NCBI GenBank assembly: GCA_025463665.1
Contig: JAODAY010000290.1
Coordinates: 1 to 12,095, forward strand
From: Microbacteriaceae bacterium
GTDB lineage: Bacteria > Actinomycetota > Actinomycetes > Actinomycetales > Microbacteriaceae
Reading direction: 5' to 3'
DNA length: 12,095 nucleotides
Made by a program: the position numbers and the translations under genes. This document shows positions 1 to 6,144 of this stretch, piece after piece. Each line of letters opens with the position of its first letter. Position 1 is the stretch's first letter. The notes under the pieces are model-generated. The model was not told where the DNA came from and searched no databases. It saw only the letters and a program-made list of their open reading frames with translations.

Positions 1-492
1 ACCGATGTGCTCGCCGAAACAGAGTCACCCGATCCGGGTTCGGTGCAGATGGTCGACAACAACGGTTTCGGGCCCGACTTCTCCGATCCCGCGATCGCCA
101 CCCTCGCGTCGATCTTCGACCGCATGCCCGGTTCCGTGCTGATGATCCGTTACCTGGGTGGGGCCTTCAATCGAGTACCGGCGGATGCCACTGACTTCGC
201 CTACCGCGACAGCGAGGTGTTGCTCATCTCTGCGGCGTTCCTGCCGCCCGATGCGCCGCAGGAAGCCATTCGCGGCATCCGCGAGACGTGGGGTGAGCTC
301 GCCCCGCACGTGCGGGGCATCTACAGCAACTTCTCCGCTGCGGTCGGCGATGCGGTGACGTCGTTCATGTACCCGCCCGAGACCGTTTACCCGCCCGAGA
401 CACTCGCGCGACTCGAACGCATCAAGGGCACCTACGACCCGGGCAACCTGTTCGACCAGAACCACAACATCCGGCCCGTGCGGGCGGCCTGA
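1..492 (+). CDS. FAD-binding oxidoreductase (BBE domain), 3' part only
   Basis: The reading frame is open from the first base, so the gene begins upstream of the window and only the last 163 codons are visible. The C-terminal motif around TYDPGNLFDQNHNI, with YPPETLARLERIK just before it, is typical of the berberine-bridge-enzyme (BBE) domain that closes FAD-linked PCMH-type oxidases such as 6-hydroxynicotine oxidase-like proteins. The segment GGAFNRVPADATDFAYRD is the usual substrate-domain signature of the same group. Members oxidise small organic substrates using bound FAD, often attached covalently at an N-terminal His or Cys that lies outside this window, so substrate and cofactor linkage cannot be judged. 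The motif YPPET occurs twice in a row because of an 18-bp duplication. The gene ends 10 bp before the convergent stop of its neighbour. Confidence 0.85.
   Translation, partial: TDVLAETESPDPGSVQMVDNNGFGPDFSDPAIATLASIFDRMPGSVLMIRYLGGAFNRVPADATDFAYRDSEVLLISAAFLPPDAPQEAIRGIRETWGELAPHVRGIYSNFSAAVGDAVTSFMYPPETVYPPETLARLERIKGTYDPGNLFDQNHNIRPVRAA
370..405 (+). repeat. 18-bp direct duplication inside the oxidoreductase gene
   Basis: Two adjacent 18-bp copies (370-387 and 388-405) share the first 14 bases, TACCCGCCCGAGAC, and encode YPPETV then YPPETL. Relatives of this family normally carry one such motif before the BBE tail (recalled, not searched), so the extra six residues look like a recent in-frame duplication. 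Confidence 0.75.
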
Positions 493-502
493 TCGGGCTG
501 CC
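483..502. terminator. Hairpin between convergent genes
   Basis: GGCGGCC (483-489) can pair with GGCTGCC (496-502) across a six-base loop that holds the oxidoreductase stop codon. This gives a 7-bp GC-rich stem with one G-U pair on the plus-strand RNA. No T-tract follows. It sits exactly in the 10-bp gap between two convergent genes, which fits a terminator, but coding sequence of this GC content also forms hairpins by chance. Confidence 0.4.
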
Positions 503-1609
503 TCACTTGAGTAGCACCGGCCCGGCGTCGATGCGCACGCGGTAGAGCGAATACGGGTACTCCCGGAGGTCCTCGCCTCTCTGGTACTTCGCCTGACGGT
601 GCAGCTGGTTGACCGTGAAGTACAGGAAGCCGTCTGTCGCAACGGACATGGTGTCGGGCCAAAGGAGTGAGGCGTCGTGGACGACCGTTTCGAACTGGCC
701 GTCGGGCATCCTGCGCATTATCGCGTTGTGCTCGTAGTTGGTGGCATAGATGCGGCCCGCGTCATCCGATTCGAGGCCGTCTGCTCCGCCGCCCTTGTCG
801 CCCTCGTCGACGACGGTCTTCGCGACATCCCCATCGCTGGCATCGCGGTCGACGAGGGCTGCCGTCGAGACGCTGTACCAGCGGCGGGACAGGAGCGGGC
901 AGTACCAGAGGCGCTCGCCGTCGGCGGAGATCGCGATGCCGTCTGAACCCATGGTCACCGGCGTGACGTCGCCCTCGTCGGTGCGCTCGGCGAAGGCTCG
1001 GCCCTCGACCACCGGCACGAGTTCGGGTGGCACTTCGGCCTTCGTCGAGGGGTGGTCGTGCAGTCGGCGCCACGACTCCCCGGAGTTGAGGTCGACCACG
1101 ATGATCGCATTGGGTCCGCTGTCGGCCGAGTCGGTGATGAAAGCGACGCCCCTGCGGAGGTCGAAGCGCACGTCATTGAGGTATGTGGTGGCCAGGGCGA
1201 CGCTCGGGTCGAAGGTGATCGTCTTCATGACGGTGTCGGTCGCGAGGTCGACGCAGACCAGCTTGGGACCACCCGGCTCTGTCGGTTCGAATAGCGGGGA
1301 GCCGGTGTCGAGGATCCATAGGCGGTCCTTGGGATCGACGACGATGCTCTGCACAGAGACGAGGGCGCCCACGTCGTTGTTGCCGCTCGGCGCGTTCCAC
1401 GCGGCGTCGGGGTAGGGCTCGGGTGTGCCGCCCACTATCTCCACGACAGTCGCGGGAACCTCATCGCCCCACTTCGGAAAATTCACGAAGAGCCGGCCGT
1501 TGTGCGACACGCTTACACCGGTGGGCATCGGGCCGCTCGTGAAGCTGTGTACCAGTTCGAGCGCTCCCGCCGGCTGGTCGATCGCGGTGCGCGATTCTGT
1601 AGATGTCAT
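503..1609 (-). CDS. Major royal jelly/yellow-family beta-propeller protein (SMP-30-like)
   Basis: A 368-residue protein. The N-terminal motif GRLFVNFPKWGDEVPATVVEI (about residues 38-58) and the later DGLESDDAGRIYATNYEHNAI (about 277-297) with LWPDTMSVATDGFLYFTVNQLH are characteristic of bacterial members of the major royal jelly/yellow family. These are often labelled L-dopachrome tautomerase-related and resemble SMP-30/gluconolactonase six-bladed propellers. The biochemical role of bacterial members is largely unknown, so no substrate is proposed. No signal peptide or membrane segment is visible. I chose the ATG at 1609 because homology starts just after it. The frame stays open a further 101 codons upstream, but that part is the antisense of a tandem repeat in the divergent gene. 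The Shine-Dalgarno signal is weak (GGAG about 12 bases upstream). The gene converges on the FAD oxidoreductase. Confidence 0.82.
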   Translation of the reverse strand: MTSTESRTAIDQPAGALELVHSFTSGPMPTGVSVSHNGRLFVNFPKWGDEVPATVVEIVGGTPEPYPDAAWNAPSGNNDVGALVSVQSIVVDPKDRLWILDTGSPLFEPTEPGGPKLVCVDLATDTVMKTITFDPSVALATTYLNDVRFDLRRGVAFITDSADSGPNAIIVVDLNSGESWRRLHDHPSTKAEVPPELVPVVEGRAFAERTDEGDVTPVTMGSDGIAISADGERLWYCPLLSRRWYSVSTAALVDRDASDGDVAKTVVDEGDKGGGADGLESDDAGRIYATNYEHNAIMRRMPDGQFETVVHDASLLWPDTMSVATDGFLYFTVNQLHRQAKYQRGEDLREYPYSLYRVRIDAGPVLLK

Positions 1610-1656
1610 CTGCCCACCCAACTCCGCTCCATCCGGCTCGGGCAACCCCTTGCGCG

Positions 1657-1666
1657 GGTGCGCACC
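1657..1666. promoter_or_regulatory. 10-bp palindrome in a divergent intergenic region
   Basis: GGTGCGCACC is a perfect palindrome near the middle of the 97-bp gap between the yellow-family gene (-) and the QPD-repeat gene (+). Its place between two divergent starts would suit an operator. No regulator gene lies nearby and no convincing -35/-10 pair was found on either strand in this gap, so the call is tentative. Confidence 0.25.
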
Positions 1667-1706
1667 GCGGCGAAGTCTTGAAGGCCGGATCGACGAAAGG
1701 AACACC

Positions 1707-1955
1707 ATGCCAGATACGTCCCAGCCGCACAGCTCCCAGCCGCACAGCTCCCAGCCGGACCCGCCACACTCGGAACCGGACACCTCCCAACCGCACACGT
1801 CGCAGCCCGAGTCGTCGCAGCCCGACACGGCGCAGCCCGACACGTCGCAGCCCGACACGGCGCAGCCCGACACGGCGCAGCCCGACACCTCGGAGTTTCC
1901 GCTCATCGACAAGCCCTCGCAGGCGGAGGGCGATGAGGGCGACGCAGGGGAGTAG
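1707..1955 (+). CDS. Small S/A-Q-P-D pentapeptide-repeat protein, unknown function
   Basis: An 82-residue protein that I do not recognise. Residues about 4-61 are almost entirely a degenerate pentapeptide, first SQPHS-type and then TAQPD/TSQPD. A short non-repeat tail follows (SEFPLIDKPSQAEGDEGDAGE) that is strongly acidic at the end. There is no signal peptide, membrane segment or cysteine, and the composition predicts a disordered, acidic, hydrophilic chain. The ATG at 1707 is preceded by a good ribosome-binding site, GAAAGGA at 1695-1701, five bases upstream. This is the main reason to call a gene here, although the frame is open further upstream. It is not the classical pentapeptide-repeat fold, which has A(D/N)LXX units. 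The DNA repeat leaves the opposite strand open too, so coding on the plus strand is inferred from the ribosome-binding site, not from homology. Confidence 0.55.
   Translation: MPDTSQPHSSQPHSSQPDPPHSEPDTSQPHTSQPESSQPDTAQPDTSQPDTAQPDTAQPDTSEFPLIDKPSQAEGDEGDAGE
1722..1892 (+). repeat. 15-bp tandem repeat array within the QPD-repeat gene
   Basis: Two blocks share a 15-bp period. CAGCCGCACAGCTCC-type units start at 1722 and 1737, with a diverged unit at 1752. CAGCCCGACACGGCG-type units start at 1803, 1818, 1833, 1848, 1863 and 1878. The block between is more diverged but keeps the Q-P pattern. The near identity of the second block suggests recent slippage or unequal exchange that kept the reading frame. 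Confidence 0.85.
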
Positions 1956-1962
1956 AACCTGC

Positions 1963-2057
1963 GGGTCAGTTCAAATCGGGTCAGTTCAAATCGGGTCAGT
2001 TCAGCAATCGGGTCAGTTCAGCGCTGGTCAGAGTTCAGCGCTGGTCAGTTCAGCGCT
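1963..2057. repeat. Six-unit 15-17 bp intergenic tandem array
   Basis: Units are GGGTCAGTTCAAATC (1963 and 1978), GGGTCAGTTCAGCAATC (1993), GGGTCAGTTCAGCGCT (2010), GGTCAGAGTTCAGCGCT (2026) and GGTCAGTTCAGCGCT (2043). The array fills the whole gap between the convergent QPD-repeat and FMN reductase genes and runs into the last codons and stop of the latter. It has no coding role on the plus strand. Confidence 0.9.
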
Positions 2058-2058
2058 G
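2019..2058. terminator. Repeat-built hairpins at a convergent junction
   Basis: The self-complementary octamer CAGCGCTG occurs three times (2019-2026, 2036-2043, 2051-2058). The last two copies can form an 8-bp stem with a 7-base loop, and the first two an 8-bp stem with a 9-base loop, on either strand. The last copy covers the FMN reductase stop codon. Position and symmetry fit a bidirectional terminator, but no T-tract follows. Confidence 0.45.
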
Positions 2059-2640
2059 GGGCACGACCGTCAGAACCCGCGTGACAAAGTCGTAGTAGGC
2101 CTGCATGTAGTCGCGCAGGAACGCGGCGGTGCCGTCGTTGGTGACCTCCCCGTCATCGGTGATCAGACCCTCGGTGATCTGTATGTAGGCCTCCGGGGAG
2201 CTCATCTGGGGCGAGTTGCAGAAGCTGAGCACGCTGCGAAGGCTCTGTTGGGCAACGGCGGTTCCGATCGCGCCTGACGACGCGCCGATGATCGCCGACG
2301 GCTTGCCCGCGAACGAGTTGTCGCCCCACGGCCTGCTCGCCCAGTCGATCGCGTTCTTCAGCGCCCCGGGAATGGAGCGGTTGTACTCGGGCGTGATGAA
2401 CAGCACCGCATCGACCGAGGCGATCGCCTCTTTGAGCGACCGGCCTTCCGGTGGATAGTCGGCGTCGAAGTCGTAGGTGTAGAGCGGCAGGTCGCCGATC
2501 GGGATCTCGGTGAACTCGAGCTCGTGAGGAGCGAGTCGGATGAGAGCCCGGGAGAGTCTCCGGTTGATGGAGGCCCTGGCGAGGCTGCCGATGAAATACC
2601 CGACGGTGTACGGCGGTTCGTGCTCGTGGATAACGGCCAT
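2050..2640 (-). CDS. NAD(P)H-dependent FMN reductase family protein
   Basis: A 196-residue flavodoxin-like protein of normal length for the NADPH-dependent FMN reductase family (relatives of ChrR/YieF quinone and chromate reductases). The FMN-phosphate loop GSLARASINRRL is at residues 18-29. The family signature PEYNRSIPGALKNAIDW is at 84-100, and the glycine/serine turn GASSGAIG is at 119-126. Such cytoplasmic enzymes pass electrons from NAD(P)H through FMN to quinones or other acceptors; the physiological acceptor here is unknown. The ATG at 2640 has a strong ribosome-binding site (GAGAGGA, about seven bases upstream). It starts only 17 bp after the GH15 stop on the same strand, so co-transcription is likely. 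Its stop codon lies within the last unit of a tandem array, and a second in-frame TGA occurs 15 bp downstream in the preceding unit. Confidence 0.9.
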   Translation of the reverse strand: MAVIHEHEPPYTVGYFIGSLARASINRRLSRALIRLAPHELEFTEIPIGDLPLYTYDFDADYPPEGRSLKEAIASVDAVLFITPEYNRSIPGALKNAIDWASRPWGDNSFAGKPSAIIGASSGAIGTAVAQQSLRSVLSFCNSPQMSSPEAYIQITEGLITDDGEVTNDGTAAFLRDYMQAYYDFVTRVLTVVPQR

Positions 2641-2657
2641 TGCGGTTTCCTCTCTTG

Positions 2658-5600
2658 TCAGTCGAGCGCAACGTAGGGCAGCACCACCGGTGCCGATTGG
2701 GCCCAGTCGAGAATCGTCGCCTGCTCGTCGCCTGTCGGGGTCAGAATGTCCAGTACGTTCGGATCGCTCGAGTCGGTGTCGCGCGCGGGGTTCGAGTCGG
2801 TGTATTCGCCCGCGCCGCCACCGAAGCGGAACTCGGCGTTCGTTTGGGAATAGACGGGGCGGATGCCACCCCGCCCCTCGTTCTCGTCGGCATGGGACGT
2901 GACCGTCACCTGGTAGCCGGCTGTCGCCGGGTCGACGTCACCGAAGGCAGTCCGTGGCACAGAGAGAGCTATCTGCCCCGTCTCGGGGAGCACGAGCATC
3001 GTCACATTCGCGGTGACGTCGCCGTTCGCGTCTCGCGCCGCGGGCACCGCAAAACCGGAACCCGTGACGACGAGGTCGTAGGGGTTCTCGAGTTGCGCGT
3101 TCGTGCCCAGTCGAGCATCGACAGGGCCGCCGGAACCGCCGTCGGCAGTGACGTAGATGTCGAGTCGCTGCACGGAGAGCTGGTTGCCGCCCCACGGATT
3201 CTCGATCGCGCCCGCGAGCGTGCCGACGAGGGTGACCGTGCCGTCGTCTCCGCCGCCGCCCGCTTCGTAGACGGCAAACCGGGTGAGGTCGAAGGCACCC
3301 TCGCCGAACGCGGAGTTGGTCGGGTAGACGTAGCTCCCCGGGCCGTTGTCGTCACCAACCGGATCAGCTATTGACCCGACGGGGGTGCCGAAGTTCACCG
3401 ACGTGACCGCGCGCTGCACGAGCGTTGTGCTGCCATCCTCGCCGAGGGCGACGATGGTCACGGTGTTGGGGCCGAGCGCCAGGGGGACCGTCGTCGTGAA
3501 GGTTCCCGCCCTGACATCCGTCGTCGTCACGTCACCTCCGACGCTGACATAGACGGTCGAGGCCGCGCTGGTGCCGGCCAGCTCGATGGCCGCCTGGTCT
3601 GTCGTGGTGCCGTTCTCCGGAATGCTCACCTCGAGCGCCGGTCCCGCCGGGAGCGACCCGTCGGCGTAGCGCTCCGCGACGACGGCGGGTGTCTCGACCG
3701 GGGCCTCCTCGTCGATCGAGACGGCCAGTCGCAGGAACTGGGCCATTGACCACGCGAGCGGTGTTGCCGCTCCGGTGCCTTCGCCGAACTCGAAGTCGAA
3801 TCTGGTCGGTTGCGGGTTGTCCCAAACCTGTTCGGGAATGAGGAACCCGGCGTTCGCGGTCTCCGCCATCGTGCGCAAATAGCTGCCGGCGTCACGCCCG
3901 GCCGCGAGTTCGTACTCGCCGCGCTCGCCGCTGAGCAGCGGCCAGAGACGCCCGACGCCTGTGCCGTCGAAGGGGGCGCCGTTAGCCTTCTCGCCATAGC
4001 CGTCGTGGTTGTAGCGGTACCAGAGGTCACCGTCGGGGGACTCGACCTTGATGGTCGCGTCTACCTCGGCGAGGGAGGATGCCACGGCCGGGTCATCGGC
4101 GGGCTTCACGCCGAGCCGCACGAGCTCGAGGAATCCCGCGTCGACGATCGCGCGCTCGTCCCAGTCGCCGCCGCCGTTATTGATGCTCAGCGTCGCGCCG
4201 TCGTTCGGGTCGCCGTTGCCATCGACGCGCAGGTAGTAGTTGCCGTCGCTGTCGCCCTCGCCGTTGATCGGCCCGGTCCTGGTGTAGGTCCAGGACTCCA
4301 CTCGGCGCTGCCAGTCGTCGGCGACGCCGGTGTAGATCGCGGCCGAGGCGTCGTCGTTGTTGGCGCGGGCGATGTCTGCCGCTGCGATGAGCCCGGCGAT
4401 CTCGGCGGCGATGGTGCTGGGCGAGTAACCGCCTTCCTCTTCCCATCGCTCCTGGGGAGTGGCGGGGCCGTGGGAGACGATGAAGTCGGCCGCCTTCTTC
4501 ACGTGGTCGGCATACGTGTCGGCATCGTCGCGGCCGAGCTGCCAGGCAAGCACGATGGGCAGGGCGACCTCGTCGAGCTGGAGCGAACCCCAGTATGGTG
4601 TGCCGTCGAGCAGCGTGTTCTGGGGGAAGGACCCGTCCGGCCTCTGTTGCACCTCGAAGAGGTAGTCGAGCGAGCGGCCAGCGGCATCCGCATCGCCGAT
4701 CGCGAGCTGCGCTGTCGCGACCTGGTAGAGATCTCGTGCCCAGACGAGGTGGTAGCCACCGACGCCCGTCTCGTTGGCGTTCTGCGCTTCTCCCCACGGA
4801 ACGGTGAGTGAGGCAATGTTGGCGCCGCGGTAGGTCTTGTCTTCGTGTGCCTTCAGGGTCATGGCCGCAACCGTGTACTGGGTGGCCAGCTGGTCGTCGC
4901 GTCTCACGCTGCGAGGGAGCGAGTCGAGGTCGCCGATGTATCGGTGCCAGCCGCGCACGTAGGCACGGTATTCCCGCTCGGCGCCTCCCCGAAGGCTCGC
5001 GCGTGCTACGGAAACGGCTTCCCTGGTGCTGGCGCCGAATGCGAGGGCGAGGGTGCCCCTGAGCTCCCGTGCGCTGCCGCGCAGCTTCAGCCTCGCCGTC
5101 TGCACAACGTTGCCGTCCGGGGCGCTGGCGTATGTGTCGCCCAGCACGAAGTCGTCGGCGAGGTCGCTCCAACCGTCGCTGACACCGAAGTACCCGCTCG
5201 ACGTCGCGGAGAAGGTGCGGTCGGCGATGAGCGCGCTTGCAATGGGTTGCGTGGGGGCGCCTTCCGCGCCGGAGTCCTCGGCGACGAGAGCTCCCTTCTC
5301 GGTGCGGGCGGAGTCGTGGAGTCCGCTGTTCGCGAGGGAGGGGTCGTATTGCGCGTAGACGGTGTAGCGGCCACCATCGAGGGAACGGAGCGTGATGTCG
5401 ACGAGTATCGTCGCGCGTTCGGGGTCGGTGTAGTAGGTCTTGCTGATCTCGTAGCGGCCGTCGAGGTCTGTGTTGATCTGCCGATAGACGAGCGCTTTGG
5501 GATCGACGAGTTCTATCTCGTGTTCTGTGTGCGTGCTCTCGAGGTCGGCGAAGGTCTTGCCGTCGGTGACGATGAGTTCAAGGCTGCGGGAGTTCGCGAC

Positions 5601-5927
5601 ATCGACGCGGGGGTAGTAGACCTCGGCGAGTGTTCCTTCCGACAGGGTGTACCAGACCGGCGACTCGGTCGTCGTGGACGTTCCGACGCCCTGTTTTGCG
5701 CCGGTAGTCCAGGTTGCCTGCTCGCCGGGGGCGCCCGGTGCCGGCCCGACCGCAGAGATCTGCGGTGCCTGTTCGGGTGTCGCGGCGCTCGCCGGCCCGG
5801 TGCCCACGAGCCCGGTGCCCACGAGCCCGGTGCCCACGAGCGTCGATGCCGCGAGGGCGACGGCAATCACGGCGGCTGCGGGCGCAGACACTCCTCGGCG
5901 ATGGGACAACGTTCGCGAATAAGTCAT
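2658..5927 (-). CDS. Secreted GH15 glucodextranase/glucoamylase
   Basis: A 1089-residue secreted exo-acting alpha-glucan hydrolase of family GH15, releasing glucose from chain ends. The order of domains matches glucodextranase of Arthrobacter globiformis. A signal peptide (about 1-48, cleavage near ASA/AT) is followed by an N beta-domain (about 65-330, beginning WTTGAKQGVGTS). Next come the (alpha/alpha)6 catalytic barrel (about 335-740), an Ig-like B domain (about 765-845) and a glucodextranase-C-type beta domain (about 850-1060, starting DPVGDDNGPGSYVYP). The barrel carries VPWGE, GYHLVWARDL, RWEEEGGYSPST and GFLIPEQVWD. By alignment with GH15 enzymes E496 (first Glu after Trp) is the likely general acid and E699 the base. 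Alpha-1,6 (dextran) versus alpha-1,4 (starch) preference cannot be settled, though the N-A-B-C layout favours glucodextranase. No sortase motif or C-terminal membrane anchor is present. I chose ATG 5927 because it has GGAG upstream and opens directly into the signal peptide. Confidence 0.92.
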   Translation of the reverse strand: MTYSRTLSHRRGVSAPAAAVIAVALAASTLVGTGLVGTGLVGTGPASAATPEQAPQISAVGPAPGAPGEQATWTTGAKQGVGTSTTTESPVWYTLSEGTLAEVYYPRVDVANSRSLELIVTDGKTFADLESTHTEHEIELVDPKALVYRQINTDLDGRYEISKTYYTDPERATILVDITLRSLDGGRYTVYAQYDPSLANSGLHDSARTEKGALVAEDSGAEGAPTQPIASALIADRTFSATSSGYFGVSDGWSDLADDFVLGDTYASAPDGNVVQTARLKLRGSARELRGTLALAFGASTREAVSVARASLRGGAEREYRAYVRGWHRYIGDLDSLPRSVRRDDQLATQYTVAAMTLKAHEDKTYRGANIASLTVPWGEAQNANETGVGGYHLVWARDLYQVATAQLAIGDADAAGRSLDYLFEVQQRPDGSFPQNTLLDGTPYWGSLQLDEVALPIVLAWQLGRDDADTYADHVKKAADFIVSHGPATPQERWEEEGGYSPSTIAAEIAGLIAAADIARANNDDASAAIYTGVADDWQRRVESWTYTRTGPINGEGDSDGNYYLRVDGNGDPNDGATLSINNGGGDWDERAIVDAGFLELVRLGVKPADDPAVASSLAEVDATIKVESPDGDLWYRYNHDGYGEKANGAPFDGTGVGRLWPLLSGERGEYELAAGRDAGSYLRTMAETANAGFLIPEQVWDNPQPTRFDFEFGEGTGAATPLAWSMAQFLRLAVSIDEEAPVETPAVVAERYADGSLPAGPALEVSIPENGTTTDQAAIELAGTSAASTVYVSVGGDVTTTDVRAGTFTTTVPLALGPNTVTIVALGEDGSTTLVQRAVTSVNFGTPVGSIADPVGDDNGPGSYVYPTNSAFGEGAFDLTRFAVYEAGGGGDDGTVTLVGTLAGAIENPWGGNQLSVQRLDIYVTADGGSGGPVDARLGTNAQLENPYDLVVTGSGFAVPAARDANGDVTANVTMLVLPETGQIALSVPRTAFGDVDPATAGYQVTVTSHADENEGRGGIRPVYSQTNAEFRFGGGAGEYTDSNPARDTDSSDPNVLDILTPTGDEQATILDWAQSAPVVLPYVALD
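5796..5840 (-). repeat. Perfect 3 x 15-bp repeat in the GH15 signal peptide
   Basis: CCCGGTGCCCACGAG (plus-strand reading) is repeated exactly three times at 5796, 5811 and 5826. On the coding strand it encodes a VGTGL pentapeptide run at residues 31-44, between the hydrophobic core and the cleavage site. It lengthens the signal peptide without breaking frame. Confidence 0.92.
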
Positions 5928-5963
5928 CTGTACTCCGTCGGGCAGTACCTCATTGACAGACGG

Positions 5964-5981
5964 CACTCCGACTAGCGAGTG
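5964..5981. promoter_or_regulatory. Inverted repeat in the GH15 5' leader
   Basis: CACTC (5964-5968) and GAGTG (5977-5981) form an inverted repeat with an 8-base spacer. An outer CGG/CCG pairing extends it imperfectly to 5961-5988. It lies just downstream of the predicted GH15 start site and so could be an operator or a leader hairpin. On the plus strand a perfect TTGACA (5953-5958) sits beside it. No good -10 follows at normal spacing, so a promoter for the divergent SDR gene is only a weak possibility. Confidence 0.35.
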
Positions 5982-5995
5982 AACGCCGTGGTTGG

Positions 5996-6024
5996 ACAAT
6001 AAGCCCGGGTTCGCACGTCGTCAA
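5996..6024 (-). promoter_or_regulatory. Sigma-70-type promoter for the GH15 gene
   Basis: On the minus strand TTGACG (6019-6024) is followed after exactly 17 bases by TATTGT (5996-6001). They match the consensus at 5 of 6 and 4 of 6 positions. Transcription would begin near 5989, giving a leader of about 60 bases with the GGAG ribosome site at its end. A CCCGGG palindrome (6004-6009) lies in the spacer. This is the best promoter candidate in the window. Confidence 0.6.
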
Positions 6025-6144
6025 GGAAAAACTTCGGCGCACCGGAGGGCCAGCCGCGTGCAGACAACCCCCTTGTCTCGACGCGAGCCAGCGCCAACGC
6101 TGTCAGGGGTAGATGTATGGCCGAGACCACAGGGAGAAGCACGC

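Noticed and set aside
1610..1912. N-terminal extension of the yellow-family protein with a repeated VSGC motif resembling a lipobox
   Set aside because: It is the antisense reading of the 15-bp QPD array. There is no hydrophobic signal segment before any VSGC, and homology begins after ATG 1609.
3810..5975. Long plus-strand ORFs of 333 and 376 codons opposite the GH15 gene
   Set aside because: They are shadows caused by high-GC codon bias on the other strand. The minus strand has continuous GH15 homology, and the antisense products show no recognisable motifs.
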